Translations under genes and position numbers: made by a program
The notes under the pieces: generated by a model
The model's database searches: none
The model's input: the letters and a program-made list of their open reading frames with translations, nothing else
What the model was told of the DNA's origin: nothing
Assembly (NCBI RefSeq): GCF_009650995.1
Contig: NZ_WHVV01000014.1
Location: 1 to 64,000 of the forward strand
Length of the DNA: 64,000 nucleotides
Direction of reading: 5' to 3'
Source: Sporosarcina cascadiensis
Lineage (GTDB): Bacteria; Bacillota; Bacilli; Bacillales_A; Planococcaceae
Shown here: one piece after another, positions 24,538 through 33,480 of the stretch
Layout of the letters: every line of letters starts with the position of its first letter
Position numbering within the stretch: the stretch's first letter is position 1

Positions 24538-26229
24538 TTACACTTTATGATGAAGCATTTCTTGGATCTTTTTCATTGCACCCGGTTCAACATCTTCAAC
24601 AGCTGTTGCAGCCTCTTCCAATGCCTTCATATAACGGAACTGCATGAAAGAATCCTCCGCCTGCAGTAACTTCTGATGCACTTGCGGATGAGAAGCACGG
24701 TAACGATTGCCATATTGAATAATACGTTCCACCAGCATTGCATTCTCAATCATGTCTTCTGTCTTTTCACACACATCATCGACGACAGCTGTAGCCTTTT
24801 GAACATATGATTCCACTAATCCCATATTCAAAGGAACTTCTTCCAAGCTTTGTTTCACGAGGAAGATCTGTTCATCCGCTTCTTCCAGCTGAATCTCCAT
24901 TTCATCAGGGATTCCAGGAATATTCGCGCGATGCAGATTTCTATCCGCTGTCTGAAGTTGCTGAGAAAGTCCAAGAAGACGTGAGCGGACCTGATTCTCA
25001 TCAATCCGAAGATTTTTGATTCGGTTACTGAAGCTTTCCTGATCTTCCGCTAATGTATCCAATTCTTCCGCAATTTCCTGCAGTTCCGTCTGGAGCCCGG
25101 AATATGCAGACTCGTGTTTGTTTTGCCGCTCAATGAACAGCTCTATACGCTTCGCTATGGCATTCAGTTTCTTCATTGCATTTTGAGGAATTTGAGATTC
25201 TTTTTCATCCAGACGATAACTCTGCTGGACAAAATCCACTTCCCGTATCGTTTCTTTGATGATTTGCTGCAATTCTTCAAACAGATCGAGCACATCATCC
25301 CAGCGTTCTTCTACATAATGGCGAGAGCTTACTTCTTCCTCCAGAAGATCATAGAAAGATTCGATGCGATCATGCAGTCCCGCCACTTCCTGTCCTACTT
25401 CCGATACTTCCAGCAGTACAAGCCGCTGTTTCAATTCCAGTAACTGCTCTTCCATCTCATCAAATTGGGCAGGGAGCCTAAGATGTCCTAAATAGTAAGA
25501 CTGCTCTTCCATTTCTGCAATTCCATTTCGCAATTCACGTATAGAAGCGGGGATTTTCGATTGTATTTCCGTTAGCAAAGAAGGAATCTCATGAATGATA
25601 TGTGAAAGCCTGTCTCCTTTTGATGCCAGAGAAATCACAATTTCACGCGCTTGAAGATAATTCCCGTTTTCAATCAGTGCATCATATTCTTCAAACCTCG
25701 GAGTGAATGATTCCCATTCCTCTTCCAAAGGATTCACGGCAGGTCCGAATGAATGCTGGTGTGCTAAGATTGCTTTGCGTGCGGCACGGTGCTGCTCTTT
25801 TATAGTTTCCATTTCAATACGATTTTTCTCTTCACTGCCGATTAATTCATTCAGTTCATCCAGAATAACGTGCATTTCTTTTTCACATTGGGATAGAATT
25901 TCTTGAATATGCTTTTCCGTTTCTGTCGCTTTTTTAAAATGGAAGCGGTCAACCTGATCTTCCACATCAAACAACAGTGAATCAACTTTCGGAATACGGT
26001 CATCAATTACTTCTGTCCACGTGCTGCGCCAGCGCTCAAATTTTTCTTCTGTCTGACCTGTCATATTCAATTGTTTAACTTTCGTCATTTCTTCAAATAT
26101 CGGTTTATGTTGAATTTGCAGTTTTTCTTGTTCCAGTTTCCCTATTTCTTGTATATGCTTTCGCCTAAACAGAAATGCGATTACTGTCAGTACGATGACA
26201 ATAATTAATGGAATGATGAAATATTTCAT
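24538..26229 (-). CDS. ezrA: Septation ring formation regulator EzrA
   Basis: Membrane-anchored negative regulator of FtsZ ring assembly (563 aa, normal length). One N-terminal transmembrane segment (residues 3-22) is followed by long alpha-helical spectrin-like coiled coils rich in Glu, Gln and Leu, with the C-terminal patch PQVHQKLLQAEDSFMQFRY typical of EzrA. It acts on the inner face of the membrane and at mid-cell. AGGGGGATC precedes the ATG. It is monocistronic, with its own terminator. Confidence 0.95.
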   Translation of the reverse strand: MKYFIIPLIIVIVLTVIAFLFRRKHIQEIGKLEQEKLQIQHKPIFEEMTKVKQLNMTGQTEEKFERWRSTWTEVIDDRIPKVDSLLFDVEDQVDRFHFKKATETEKHIQEILSQCEKEMHVILDELNELIGSEEKNRIEMETIKEQHRAARKAILAHQHSFGPAVNPLEEEWESFTPRFEEYDALIENGNYLQAREIVISLASKGDRLSHIIHEIPSLLTEIQSKIPASIRELRNGIAEMEEQSYYLGHLRLPAQFDEMEEQLLELKQRLVLLEVSEVGQEVAGLHDRIESFYDLLEEEVSSRHYVEERWDDVLDLFEELQQIIKETIREVDFVQQSYRLDEKESQIPQNAMKKLNAIAKRIELFIERQNKHESAYSGLQTELQEIAEELDTLAEDQESFSNRIKNLRIDENQVRSRLLGLSQQLQTADRNLHRANIPGIPDEMEIQLEEADEQIFLVKQSLEEVPLNMGLVESYVQKATAVVDDVCEKTEDMIENAMLVERIIQYGNRYRASHPQVHQKLLQAEDSFMQFRYMKALEEAATAVEDVEPGAMKKIQEMLHHKV

Positions 26230-26426
26230 CGTAATATGATCCCCCTATCCCACACTTCGCACATTAAGTCATTATATTAGATATTATAGTATATCGTAAC
26301 ACGTTTAAAGCATTTTCGTCTTGAATTCACATGTTTTTTGAGAAATAACAGATATTTTATCAATTAGGCGCATATTTTGAAGAAAAATAGATACTTTCCT
26401 CACTTCTATTACAGGGAAAAGAGTAA

Positions 26427-28358
26427 TTAGGTGATAACTATTGTTCCTTCTGAACCTAGCTTTGCTGTCACATCTTTACGCAAGTTAAAAAATTCATATT
26501 TTTGATTGCCGATTTGAAGGACCGTGCCGGGATGCGCTGTCCCAATCTTAACGACCCCTGCTGCAGCTGTCTGAATAGTTGTTTTGACGCCTGCAGAAGA
26601 ACCTGTCTCATCAAGTGTAATATTACGGCCGCCGATTACTTCCCCTCCCCGGCAAACACCTTTAATGACAATATCATGCAGCGCAGTTATCGAACAATTA
26701 TAAACACCTTTCGACAGGATATGAATGTTGCCGTTGCTGTACAGTATACTGTTCAGTGCAAATGAAGCCTGAAGCACTGATTCAGGACGTATTTCTTCAC
26801 TGTATATTTGCAGAAGCACTTCAGCCTCTTCTATTAAATGACGCAGATAAGTGATAGTTGTTTGCTCTTCACGGAGCGGATCGACAAATAATAAATATAA
26901 TCTTTCAGAAAGCGCCACCCACTCTTTATCCAATCTTTGCGAATGATTTTTTACAACTTGAATAAATTGCTTATTTACTTCTGTAAAATCACTATATTTC
27001 TGTTCCAGCAGCAGATGTATGGCTTGCTTTAGCGTAAATGGCGGGACTTCTTCAGGTAATTCTCCCCTCAAAGTGAAGATTTGTCTAAGCGCCGATTCAA
27101 TATTCCTCAGATAATCGAGCACTTCCTGCAGATCCTTTACCAGCATCCCAATAATTTTCTCCTGTATGCCGACTGTTACAGTAGAAGAGAAAATACTTCC
27201 CTGAATGAATATAGATTTAGTACCCCTTATAGAAGCTTTTGTGCTGTTTTTCATAATTTGAATTATACCTGATGCCGCGACAAACATGGAGGGATGAACG
27301 CTTCCGCCTATCCATACATCTCCATCGAAATATATATTACCGCTTTGTAGATTGACATCATCTGGATGACGGTATTCTCTGTTGACCTCTATTTTAACCA
27401 AATTCCCCCGCCACTCTATAACCGGTCTGCCATCAATTTTCGCATATATTTTGTTCTGAAAGTTTTCGACATGATGTCCCGCCCGCATAATAATTTCTTT
27501 CGGAGGACGCACATTCAGCACTTCTCCTAGAAGACTCTTTCCGTCGGTTCCTGGAACAGACCGAATATATTTCGCAATCAATTGGCCCTTCTGTACAGTA
27601 GGGATTAAATTATGCTCCCGATAATTTACGCGCTCATGATCTTCCGCTTCCTCTTTGTCAAAATTCAGATGTTCTTCCAATGAAGCATCTTTGCTGTGGA
27701 CAGGGGGAATTCCTTTTGCAACCACAAACTCTTTTGCTTCTAATGTATCGGCCGCTTTTTCTATCGCGTCCATACATAAACCGTTCTCAATTCCCAGCGC
27801 TTTCAGTTCTTCCACAAAGTTTTCAGCTTGTAATTCATTGATGACTTGTGTTTTTTCCGTCGTTTGGATATTCAGAACTGTTTCCCACGATGAATCTGCT
27901 AATGTATGTGTCACTTTTTTCCCTGGTGTTACGCAGGCTTTGGCAATTACATCGTTTTCTTCCAACTTTATAACGAACTGTGCAGCCAAATGTTCCGTAA
28001 CTGCCTGACATACAATTAAATCTGTGGGTAAAAGAATAGTGCGATGATCTGTTTTTACATCGTTAATTACTAAATTCACACCTGCAGAAGGAATGACGAT
28101 TGGATAGCTTTGCTCGTTAAATTGAGTCTCCAGCTGTCCATTATAGATTCGTAAGGTTGATGCTTCTCTAGCGATTTCCTCTTTTGGAATCTGTGTCACT
28201 TTGACTTCTGCCGGTACTTTTTTAAATCCAAACAAGGAGGTGCCGGCTGGCTGAGTGACTTCTATATGCACATCATCCAACGTCAGCTCTAGCATAGCCA
28301 ATGCCTGTTCCACGGCTTTCTCTACTGTTTCAGCTTGCATTGTGATTGATCTCGTCAT
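26427..28358 (-). CDS. DUF342/FapA-family polymerisation-type protein with N-terminal Jag domain
   Basis: A 643-aa cytosolic protein. Residues 3-55 look like a Jag_N domain (MQAETVEKAVEQALA...LFGFKK). The centre and C-terminus carry the DUF342/FapA pattern of short repeated strands (GNIYFDGDVWIGGSV, GSIFSSTVTVG, GNIHILSKGVYNC) expected to form a beta-helix, interrupted by a helical coiled-coil insert (about 410-520). The function of the family is not settled. Links to membrane, cell-wall or motility assembly have been suggested. The start is ATG 28358 (or 28361) after AGGAGG. It stands alone, with no operon partner. Confidence 0.8.
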   Translation of the reverse strand: MTRSITMQAETVEKAVEQALAMLELTLDDVHIEVTQPAGTSLFGFKKVPAEVKVTQIPKEEIAREASTLRIYNGQLETQFNEQSYPIVIPSAGVNLVINDVKTDHRTILLPTDLIVCQAVTEHLAAQFVIKLEENDVIAKACVTPGKKVTHTLADSSWETVLNIQTTEKTQVINELQAENFVEELKALGIENGLCMDAIEKAADTLEAKEFVVAKGIPPVHSKDASLEEHLNFDKEEAEDHERVNYREHNLIPTVQKGQLIAKYIRSVPGTDGKSLLGEVLNVRPPKEIIMRAGHHVENFQNKIYAKIDGRPVIEWRGNLVKIEVNREYRHPDDVNLQSGNIYFDGDVWIGGSVHPSMFVAASGIIQIMKNSTKASIRGTKSIFIQGSIFSSTVTVGIQEKIIGMLVKDLQEVLDYLRNIESALRQIFTLRGELPEEVPPFTLKQAIHLLLEQKYSDFTEVNKQFIQVVKNHSQRLDKEWVALSERLYLLFVDPLREEQTTITYLRHLIEEAEVLLQIYSEEIRPESVLQASFALNSILYSNGNIHILSKGVYNCSITALHDIVIKGVCRGGEVIGGRNITLDETGSSAGVKTTIQTAAAGVVKIGTAHPGTVLQIGNQKYEFFNLRKDVTAKLGSEGTIVIT

Positions 28359-28532
28359 CATCTCACCTCCTAATGAAATAGATCTTTATCTTCATCTGAA
28401 TTATATCATAAATCAGAACCTTTCATACTATATAAACTATGTTTTCTGTCTACTCATCTTCTATATATGATATCTTACTCAACCCTTTTATGATGTTTCT
28501 GGTAAACTGTTCAATAGAAAGAGGTGTGTTGA

Positions 28533-29330
28533 GTGGAAACAAAAGATCCTTTTCAAGAAGACCTCGATGATGAGGAACTGCAGGAGTTAGTATTAGAAGC
28601 TCAGCGCGAAGCCCTTGCCAAAGCCGCTTCTGAAAAAAATCAGCAGCGTACTTACCGACCTTTCCCCAAATGGACATTTTGGATAATGGCCGTCACATTA
28701 GCTCTCAGTACATTCGCTATTATCTTTCAAATCTTTTCGATTCCTGCTATAGAGTTTTTAAAAACGTCTTCGGAATTGTCCAAAAACCCTCAAGTTGCTC
28801 TATACAAGGAAGCAGTAGTCGTTGTTTCGACAGGCGATAGTAAAGGAACCGGATTTTCAATCAGTGAAAACGGCACTATTCTGACCAACTATCATGTGAT
28901 CGAAGGGAATGAAACAGTGATGATTTCATTTCCGGAAGGCGATATTTATACAGGAACTGTTACACGTACTTTTCCGGATATCGACTTAGCGGTTCTGGAA
29001 GTGAGAGATGAAAATCTTCCTCATTTGAAGCTTGCTGAGAGCACGAATTTCACTAAAAATGAACCCATTACGTTCATTGGCAATCCGCTTAGTTTTTCAG
29101 GTATTGCAAATAAAGGACATGTATTGGATTATATCCAGCTTCCTGACTGGGAACAGCCGGTTGTTATGATTAAAGCACCTGTCTATAGAGGGAACAGCGG
29201 GAGTCCGGTAATTAACACAAAAGGGGAAGTAATCGGCATAATTTTCGCAACCCTGGACGAAGAACAGCACGGCAAAGTAGGTTTATTTATTCCTGTAGAT
29301 GCCTATTATAAAGCATTGAAAAATTTGTAA
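28533..29330 (+). CDS. Membrane-anchored trypsin-like serine protease (S1C, no PDZ)
   Basis: A 265-aa HtrA-like protease. It has an acidic cytosolic N-terminus (1-45), one transmembrane helix (about 48-68), then an extracytoplasmic protease domain with the catalytic His in ILTNYHVIEG, the Asp in PDIDLAVLEV and the Ser in YRGNSGSPVIN. No PDZ domain follows, unlike HtrA/DegP. It starts at a GTG after AAAGAGG. It probably acts in surface protein quality control. It is monocistronic between terminators. Confidence 0.85.
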   Translation: METKDPFQEDLDDEELQELVLEAQREALAKAASEKNQQRTYRPFPKWTFWIMAVTLALSTFAIIFQIFSIPAIEFLKTSSELSKNPQVALYKEAVVVVSTGDSKGTGFSISENGTILTNYHVIEGNETVMISFPEGDIYTGTVTRTFPDIDLAVLEVRDENLPHLKLAESTNFTKNEPITFIGNPLSFSGIANKGHVLDYIQLPDWEQPVVMIKAPVYRGNSGSPVINTKGEVIGIIFATLDEEQHGKVGLFIPVDAYYKALKNL

Positions 29331-29336
29331 ACAACG

Positions 29337-29377
29337 TAAAAAAACCGGCTAAGGATCAAATCCCTTACCGGTTTTTC
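29337..29377. terminator. Bidirectional terminator, protease / YflT-like gene
   Basis: AAAAACCGG-C-TAAGG and CCTTA-C-CGGTTTTT form a stem with T-runs on both strands between convergent genes. Confidence 0.8.
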
Positions 29378-29383
29378 GCTATT

Positions 29384-29701
29384 TTATCGCTTTGCAACGA
29401 GTAATAGTTTACCTTTATCTAATTCGCTTTCGCCTTCTGAAGCTTCTGCCTCTGTTAATCCAACAGACTGCATTTCACTGCGCAATGTATCTCCGCGTGA
29501 AGTGAACATATTCTTCATTTTATCGAGGAAGCCCATCTCGCTCATCCCGACTTGTTCTGAGTCAAGTGCATCCGCAATTTTATCTTCGCGATCCTGACTA
29601 TGTGCGAAAATATAAATTTGATCATGCGTATAGCCTTGCGCTACCAATTCTTCAATCTTCTTTTTAGCTTGCACTGCATTTTCTAAGAAAAACTTTTCCA
29701 T
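29384..29701 (-). CDS. YflT-like general stress protein
   Basis: A 105-aa member of the heat-induced stress protein YflT family: a small alpha/beta unit (KKIEELVAQGYTHDQIYIFAH) followed by an acidic helical tail. The biochemical role is unknown. Relatives are sigma-B controlled, and a sigma-B-like promoter is visible upstream. The ATG follows GGAGGG. No operon partner. Confidence 0.85.
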   Translation of the reverse strand: MEKFFLENAVQAKKKIEELVAQGYTHDQIYIFAHSQDREDKIADALDSEQVGMSEMGFLDKMKNMFTSRGDTLRSEMQSVGLTEAEASEGESELDKGKLLLVAKR

Positions 29702-29743
29702 TTGTAAATCCCTCCAAGTAGTTGTTTTCCGCTCTATTCAACT

Positions 29744-29769
29744 ATACCTATCCGCAGCACATTTCAAAC
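29744..29769 (-). promoter_or_regulatory. Candidate sigma-B promoter of the YflT-like gene
   Basis: GTTTGA, 14 bases, AGGTAT on the minus strand, against the consensus GTTTAA-N12..15-GGGTAT. It lies 43 bp before the start codon. Confidence 0.5.
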
Positions 29770-29925
29770 TTAAGCATAAAAATTAGCATCTTAAGGACTA
29801 TTGTCTGTTTCTAAACTGGTGAAATAAATTCATTTTTAGCCGTATGAGTTTTATTTTCATTGTAGAGATCTATCTTTATTGTGATATGCTATTTTCAGAA
29901 TATATTAAAAATGGAGGGAGTTTTC

Positions 29926-30318
29926 ATGTCAGTGGAACGTTTAGAAGCCGGTTTGAATAAAATTAAAGAATACGTCAGCGAGGAAGAGGCTGAACGGATG
30001 ATGACCGCAGACGCGTTAAAAGATCTGGCGCCGGACTTACGAAAGTATATTATCGAATTCGGTTATGGTGAGATTTATTCGAGACCGGGCCTTGACAGCA
30101 AGCAGCGGCAGCTAGTGACAATCTCCTCACTAGTTACCCAAGGGGCGATTCCGCAAATTAAGACGCATGTTCAAAGGGGCTTAACAGTTGGATTAACCAA
30201 GACAGAGATTATTGAATCAATCATGCAGTTAATTCCGTACATCGGTTTTCCGCGCGTTCAAAATGCGCTGATGACTGTGAAAGAATTATTTGAAGATGAC
30301 GTAAAAAGCCGTTCATAA
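29926..30318 (+). CDS. Carboxymuconolactone decarboxylase-family protein
   Basis: A 130-aa all-helical protein of the CMD/AhpD superfamily (YGEIYSRPGLDSKQRQLVTI, then VQRGLTVGLTKTEIIESIMQ). The CxxC pair of AhpD-type peroxidase partners is absent, so it is not a classic alkylhydroperoxidase. Function unknown, possibly a small-molecule decarboxylase or isomerase. The ATG at 29926 follows GGAGGG. The longer frame from 29881 has no ribosome site. Confidence 0.8.
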   Translation: MSVERLEAGLNKIKEYVSEEEAERMMTADALKDLAPDLRKYIIEFGYGEIYSRPGLDSKQRQLVTISSLVTQGAIPQIKTHVQRGLTVGLTKTEIIESIMQLIPYIGFPRVQNALMTVKELFEDDVKSRS

Positions 30319-30331
30319 TGAACGGCTTTTC
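30303..30331. terminator. Bidirectional terminator after the CMD-family gene
   Basis: AAAAGCCGTTCAT-AATGAACGGCTTTT overlaps the stop codon of the CMD gene and lies two bases from the stop of the convergent gene. Confidence 0.75.
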
Positions 30332-30333
30332 CT

Positions 30334-31482
30334 TTACCATCTATAGATTGCTGCGACCCCTGTATCAACCGGCATACGTTCCTCCGGGAGTACGACGACT
30401 TCTCCCCCGCTTTTAAAGACGAGTTCCGCCAGATCGTCCATTACGTCATCCACCGTTGTCTGCTGCAGATTTTCGGTCTCGATTTCTCCTGTATCCAAAT
30501 CAATCTTACCGGGATACAGCCGGCCGTCTTCGAGCATCAGCCGGCTGATCCGGTCTTCACTCGCCGCCTGAACAACTTCCTCTATCTTTTGAGATCCCTG
30601 ACCATTGGCTTTTGAGTTTTCAAAACTCTCTACAAGCTTTTGGGTCTTATCCAAATAATAAGGTTCGATGATCTGCCATGCCATGTCCCTCAATTGTTCG
30701 AGAGTAAGTGCCTCAAAATCAGATTTAATTCCTTGATCCTGCAGATGGGGGTTATGACTCAACTCTTTAAACAGCGTATGATATTCAGTGAGTGTGACTA
30801 AATACAACGGCAGTCCGCTTGGTTTTGAATAGTGCTCGGAGACGGTACGGTCTACATATCGGAAATAACGCTCGATATCAATATCGATTTCGTCTTTTTT
30901 TCCGCCGTGTCCGTGCATCATGGCTGTCCCTGCTGCTCCGCTCGAGTCTCCTGCTCCTAAATAAGCTTCAGTGACTTGATCACCAATCGCTTCCGCTTTT
31001 GTTTTTGCCAGCTCCCCGGGAATTTCTACTTCCTCAATTCCGTAACGGTTCCCTTCATACAGTTTGAACTCTTGCCGGTTAACGCCCAGCAGATGATAAC
31101 GGTCAGCTGATTGAAATACTCGAATTAGCGGTTTAATATGGAAGCTGTTTGATACCACCGCCAATTCAGGAACCGGACGCTGCAGTCTGTATGCAATACA
31201 GCGGTCTTTGGTTGCGAACAAAGCGAGCCCATCCCCTGCATGTGCCCAAAACGGCCGCTCTCCCTGCAATTTTTCCAGCGGTGCCAGCAGGCTTTTTATT
31301 TCATTGGCTGGATATTCTTTGGTTAATTCCTGTTGCACTTTTTGCAGCAAATTTTTAAAACGTATCGGATCTTGCTGATTTTCAGGTCTGTAGCGGTGGG
31401 TCGGCTGATAAATGGAGATGCAGGGTTCTGCCTGCTCCATTAAAAATTCATGTGGAAATTCGTTCACAATTTCTACGTTCAT
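30334..31482 (-). CDS. Bacterial archaeo-eukaryotic-release-factor-like protein (baeRF)
   Basis: A 382-aa protein resembling the bacterial eRF1-domain group (baeRF). It has an N-terminal region (PCISIYQPTHRYRP), a middle domain with ADRYHLLGVNRQEFKLYEG, a His/Gly-rich loop (GTAMMHGHGGKKDEID) where eRF1 carries GGQ, and the typical C-terminal GVAAIYRW. Relatives are thought to act on ribosomes, but no function is proven. The GGQ itself is not present in the loop. It starts at an ATG after GGAGGG. No operon partner. Confidence 0.72.
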   Translation of the reverse strand: MNVEIVNEFPHEFLMEQAEPCISIYQPTHRYRPENQQDPIRFKNLLQKVQQELTKEYPANEIKSLLAPLEKLQGERPFWAHAGDGLALFATKDRCIAYRLQRPVPELAVVSNSFHIKPLIRVFQSADRYHLLGVNRQEFKLYEGNRYGIEEVEIPGELAKTKAEAIGDQVTEAYLGAGDSSGAAGTAMMHGHGGKKDEIDIDIERYFRYVDRTVSEHYSKPSGLPLYLVTLTEYHTLFKELSHNPHLQDQGIKSDFEALTLEQLRDMAWQIIEPYYLDKTQKLVESFENSKANGQGSQKIEEVVQAASEDRISRLMLEDGRLYPGKIDLDTGEIETENLQQTTVDDVMDDLAELVFKSGGEVVVLPEERMPVDTGVAAIYRW

Positions 31483-31594
31483 CCTAATCCCTCCAGTATA
31501 AATTTCCTGCTATGTAAAATCGCAGGCTCTAGTGTACAGCTTCCCTTTCTAAACAGTTGTAAACTTTCATTAGAAAGATTTGAAAAATAAATTG

Positions 31595-31623
31595 TTGACA
31601 ATGTATACTTACAACTGTATACT
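31595..31623 (+). promoter_or_regulatory. Consensus sigma-A promoter of an orphan RNA
   Basis: TTGACA, 17 bases, TATACT. GTATAC occurs twice (31603 and 31617), 14 bp apart and overlapping the -10 region, which could be a repressor site. No open reading frame follows. Confidence 0.75.
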
Positions 31624-31629
31624 AAGGAA

Positions 31630-31884
31630 TTGAGATTGATAACTTATCTGGACACAACACATGGCGTTCTGCAGATGTTTTTCGGAACACTTATTCATCA
31701 CTGGCGCGACTATAGGGTCGCAAGGACGCAAAAGTAGGCAGGGTTTGCGTTGCTTAAGTAAAACAACCAGTAGAACAACAACCGCGGCAAATACGGTTCA
31801 TTCAGATTCTACATGACATATACTAACCAATATACTATAGTAGTTATCAAAAGTAAGGGCTGCCCGCAACATAGGCAGCCCTTC
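31630..31884 (+). ncRNA. Candidate structured non-coding RNA of about 250 nt
   Basis: The transcript predicted from the promoter has complementary ends: TTGATAACT (31636-31644) pairs with AGTTATCAA (31842-31850). Inside are a GTTC/GAAC hairpin, an ACTGG/CCAGT stem that encloses GCGAC-TATAGG-GTCGC and ACGCAAA-N11-TTTGCGT hairpins, and AACCG-N9-CGGTT. It ends in a 10-bp stem AAGGGCTGCC/GGCAGCCCTT (31855-31883), and a strong terminator follows at 31914. I cannot match it to 6S, SRP, RNase P, tmRNA or a known riboswitch. The GACGCAAA stretch recalls c-di-GMP-I but the order of parts does not fit. The next gene is convergent, so this is not a leader. Confidence 0.55.
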
Positions 31885-31913
31885 CACAATTTCACAAAGA
31901 TTTTACATTAAAA

Positions 31914-31942
31914 CGGACTGCGAATCTAATCGCAGTCCGTTT
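31914..31942. terminator. Bidirectional terminator, orphan RNA / methionine gamma-lyase
   Basis: AACGGACTGCG-N8-CGCAGTCCGTT followed by TTTTT on the plus strand and TTTTAATG on the minus strand. Confidence 0.85.
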
Positions 31943-31944
31943 TT

Positions 31945-33135
31945 TCAAATTGCTTTAAATGCCTGCTCAAGATCAGCAATGATATCATCCATATGCTCTA
32001 ACCCGACGGACAGCCGCAGCAGCGAATCAGTTACGCCCATTTTTTCACGCTCTGCTTTAGGCACTCCTGAATGCGTCATTGTCGCCGGATGCTGCATCAG
32101 TGTTTCTGCATCCCCGAGACTCACAGCCAGCTTGACGAGGGAAAGGTTATTCAGGAGCGTTTGCGCTTGCTCTTTATCTCCTTTAATCGTAAAGGAGATC
32201 AAGCCGCCACCTGTTTTCATCTGCTTCTTCGCAATTTCATATTGTGGATGCTTTTCATCGAAAGGATAGAACACTTCGTCAACTTTCGAATGTTTTTTTA
32301 GATAATCAAAGAGAATTTCTGCGTTCGCTGAGTGTCTATCCATCCGCACAGGCAGCGTTTTAATCCCCCGCAGCAGCAGCCATGCATCAAACGGGGAAAT
32401 GACTCCTCCAAAATCTTTTTGTACGGTGCCGCGGATCTTCTCCATCTCCTCTTTATCTTTTCCTGCCAATAAACCTGCGATGACATCTCCATGTCCATTT
32501 AAATACTTAGTTGCGCTGTGCAGAACGAAGTCTGCGCCGAATGATAAAGGGGTCTGATTATAAGGCGAACAGAATGTGTTATCCACGATGACACGCAGCC
32601 CATGCCTTTTCGCTACATTGGACACTGCCTGCAAATCGACCAGCTCCATCGTCGGATTGATTGGAGTTTCTACATATATACAAGTCGTTTTATCAGTTAC
32701 CGCTTTTTCAATCTCTTCTTCCGTTCGCATGGATGTCAGCGTATGCGTAATATTATATTTTTCTTCCATGATTTTCAGCAAACCGAATGTACAGCCATAA
32801 ATTCCGCGGGAACAAACTACATGATCATTTGCTCTCGTAACATGAACCAGCACTGCACTGACAGCAGCCATCCCAGAAGCAAATGCTAATCCGCCGGCTC
32901 CTTCTTCCATTTCGGCTATTCTCGCTTCCAATACATTGACTGTCGGATTACCCAAACGGGAATAAATATTACCGGATTCTTCCCCCGCAAATCTGCGCTC
33001 ACCCTGTTCGGCTGAATCAAATACATAAGTTGCAGTTTGATATAAAGGAACCGCGAGACTTCCCTGATGTTCTTTGCTGTCGTACCCTTCATGGATCATC
33101 GCCGTCTCTTTATGCCAATGATGTTTTTTCTGCAT
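31945..33135 (-). CDS. Methionine gamma-lyase (Cys/Met metabolism PLP enzyme)
   Basis: A 396-aa PLP enzyme of the trans-sulfuration family. The PLP Lys is in HSATKYLNGHGDVI, with DNTFCSPYNQTPL and the N-terminal TATYVFDSAEQGERRF. The stretch SRGIYGCTFGL contains the Cys (GCT) that marks methionine gamma-lyases and is not found in most cystathionine enzymes. It would split methionine into methanethiol, 2-oxobutyrate and ammonia. Cystathionine gamma-lyase or synthase activity cannot be excluded. AGGAGG precedes the ATG. It stands alone. Confidence 0.85.
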   Translation of the reverse strand: MQKKHHWHKETAMIHEGYDSKEHQGSLAVPLYQTATYVFDSAEQGERRFAGEESGNIYSRLGNPTVNVLEARIAEMEEGAGGLAFASGMAAVSAVLVHVTRANDHVVCSRGIYGCTFGLLKIMEEKYNITHTLTSMRTEEEIEKAVTDKTTCIYVETPINPTMELVDLQAVSNVAKRHGLRVIVDNTFCSPYNQTPLSFGADFVLHSATKYLNGHGDVIAGLLAGKDKEEMEKIRGTVQKDFGGVISPFDAWLLLRGIKTLPVRMDRHSANAEILFDYLKKHSKVDEVFYPFDEKHPQYEIAKKQMKTGGGLISFTIKGDKEQAQTLLNNLSLVKLAVSLGDAETLMQHPATMTHSGVPKAEREKMGVTDSLLRLSVGLEHMDDIIADLEQAFKAI

Positions 33136-33172
33136 ATCTCTTCCTCCTCTTCATATATTATTCCACTATCCA

Positions 33173-33186
33173 TGAAAACGCTTTAA
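33173..33186 (+). promoter_or_regulatory. Weak CcpA operator (cre)-like site before the methionine gamma-lyase gene
   Basis: TGAAAACGCTTTAA fits the cre consensus except at the conserved C near the end. It lies 38 bp upstream of the minus-strand start codon. Confidence 0.3.
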
Positions 33187-33265
33187 TATAGCCTATTTTC
33201 AGTCTACATCGATTCTCAGGAAAACGAAAGAATTTTGAAGCTGCGGTTTGTCCCGATGATTATGC

Positions 33266-33294
33266 TTGACCTGAAACCAATAAATTGGTATGCT
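33266..33294 (+). promoter_or_regulatory. Promoter of rpsD
   Basis: TTGACC, 17 bases, TATGCT, with a predicted transcription start near 33301. Confidence 0.75.
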
Positions 33295-33300
33295 ATTCTT

Positions 33301-33480
33301 TGTGTAAAATAGTTGCAGCAGTTATGTGTTCTATTTTGTCCAGTCTATTCCTTTACGAAGGTGCATCGCGTAACCTCGGGGCTGCGGAGGCGAAGTTGCA
33401 AGATTATAGAATGGCAGATGGATTGAACATATCTGGTCTTATTTTACAACAAAATAAAACCAACAGAGGAGGAGTCTCTC
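33301..33480 (+). promoter_or_regulatory. rpsD leader, probable S4 autoregulatory RNA
   Basis: A 180-nt untranslated leader before rpsD containing a G-rich hairpin (AACCTC...GAGG...GTT, 33370-33397). In B. subtilis S4 represses its own gene by binding the leader. The position and length fit, but a structural match was not computed. The short open frame across it lacks coding signs. Confidence 0.55.

Noticed and set aside
31690-31760. c-di-GMP-I (GEMM) riboswitch suggested by GACGCAAA
   Set aside because: The GACGCAAA here is the 5' arm of its own hairpin. The tetraloop-receptor helices in the right order are absent, and no same-strand gene lies downstream.
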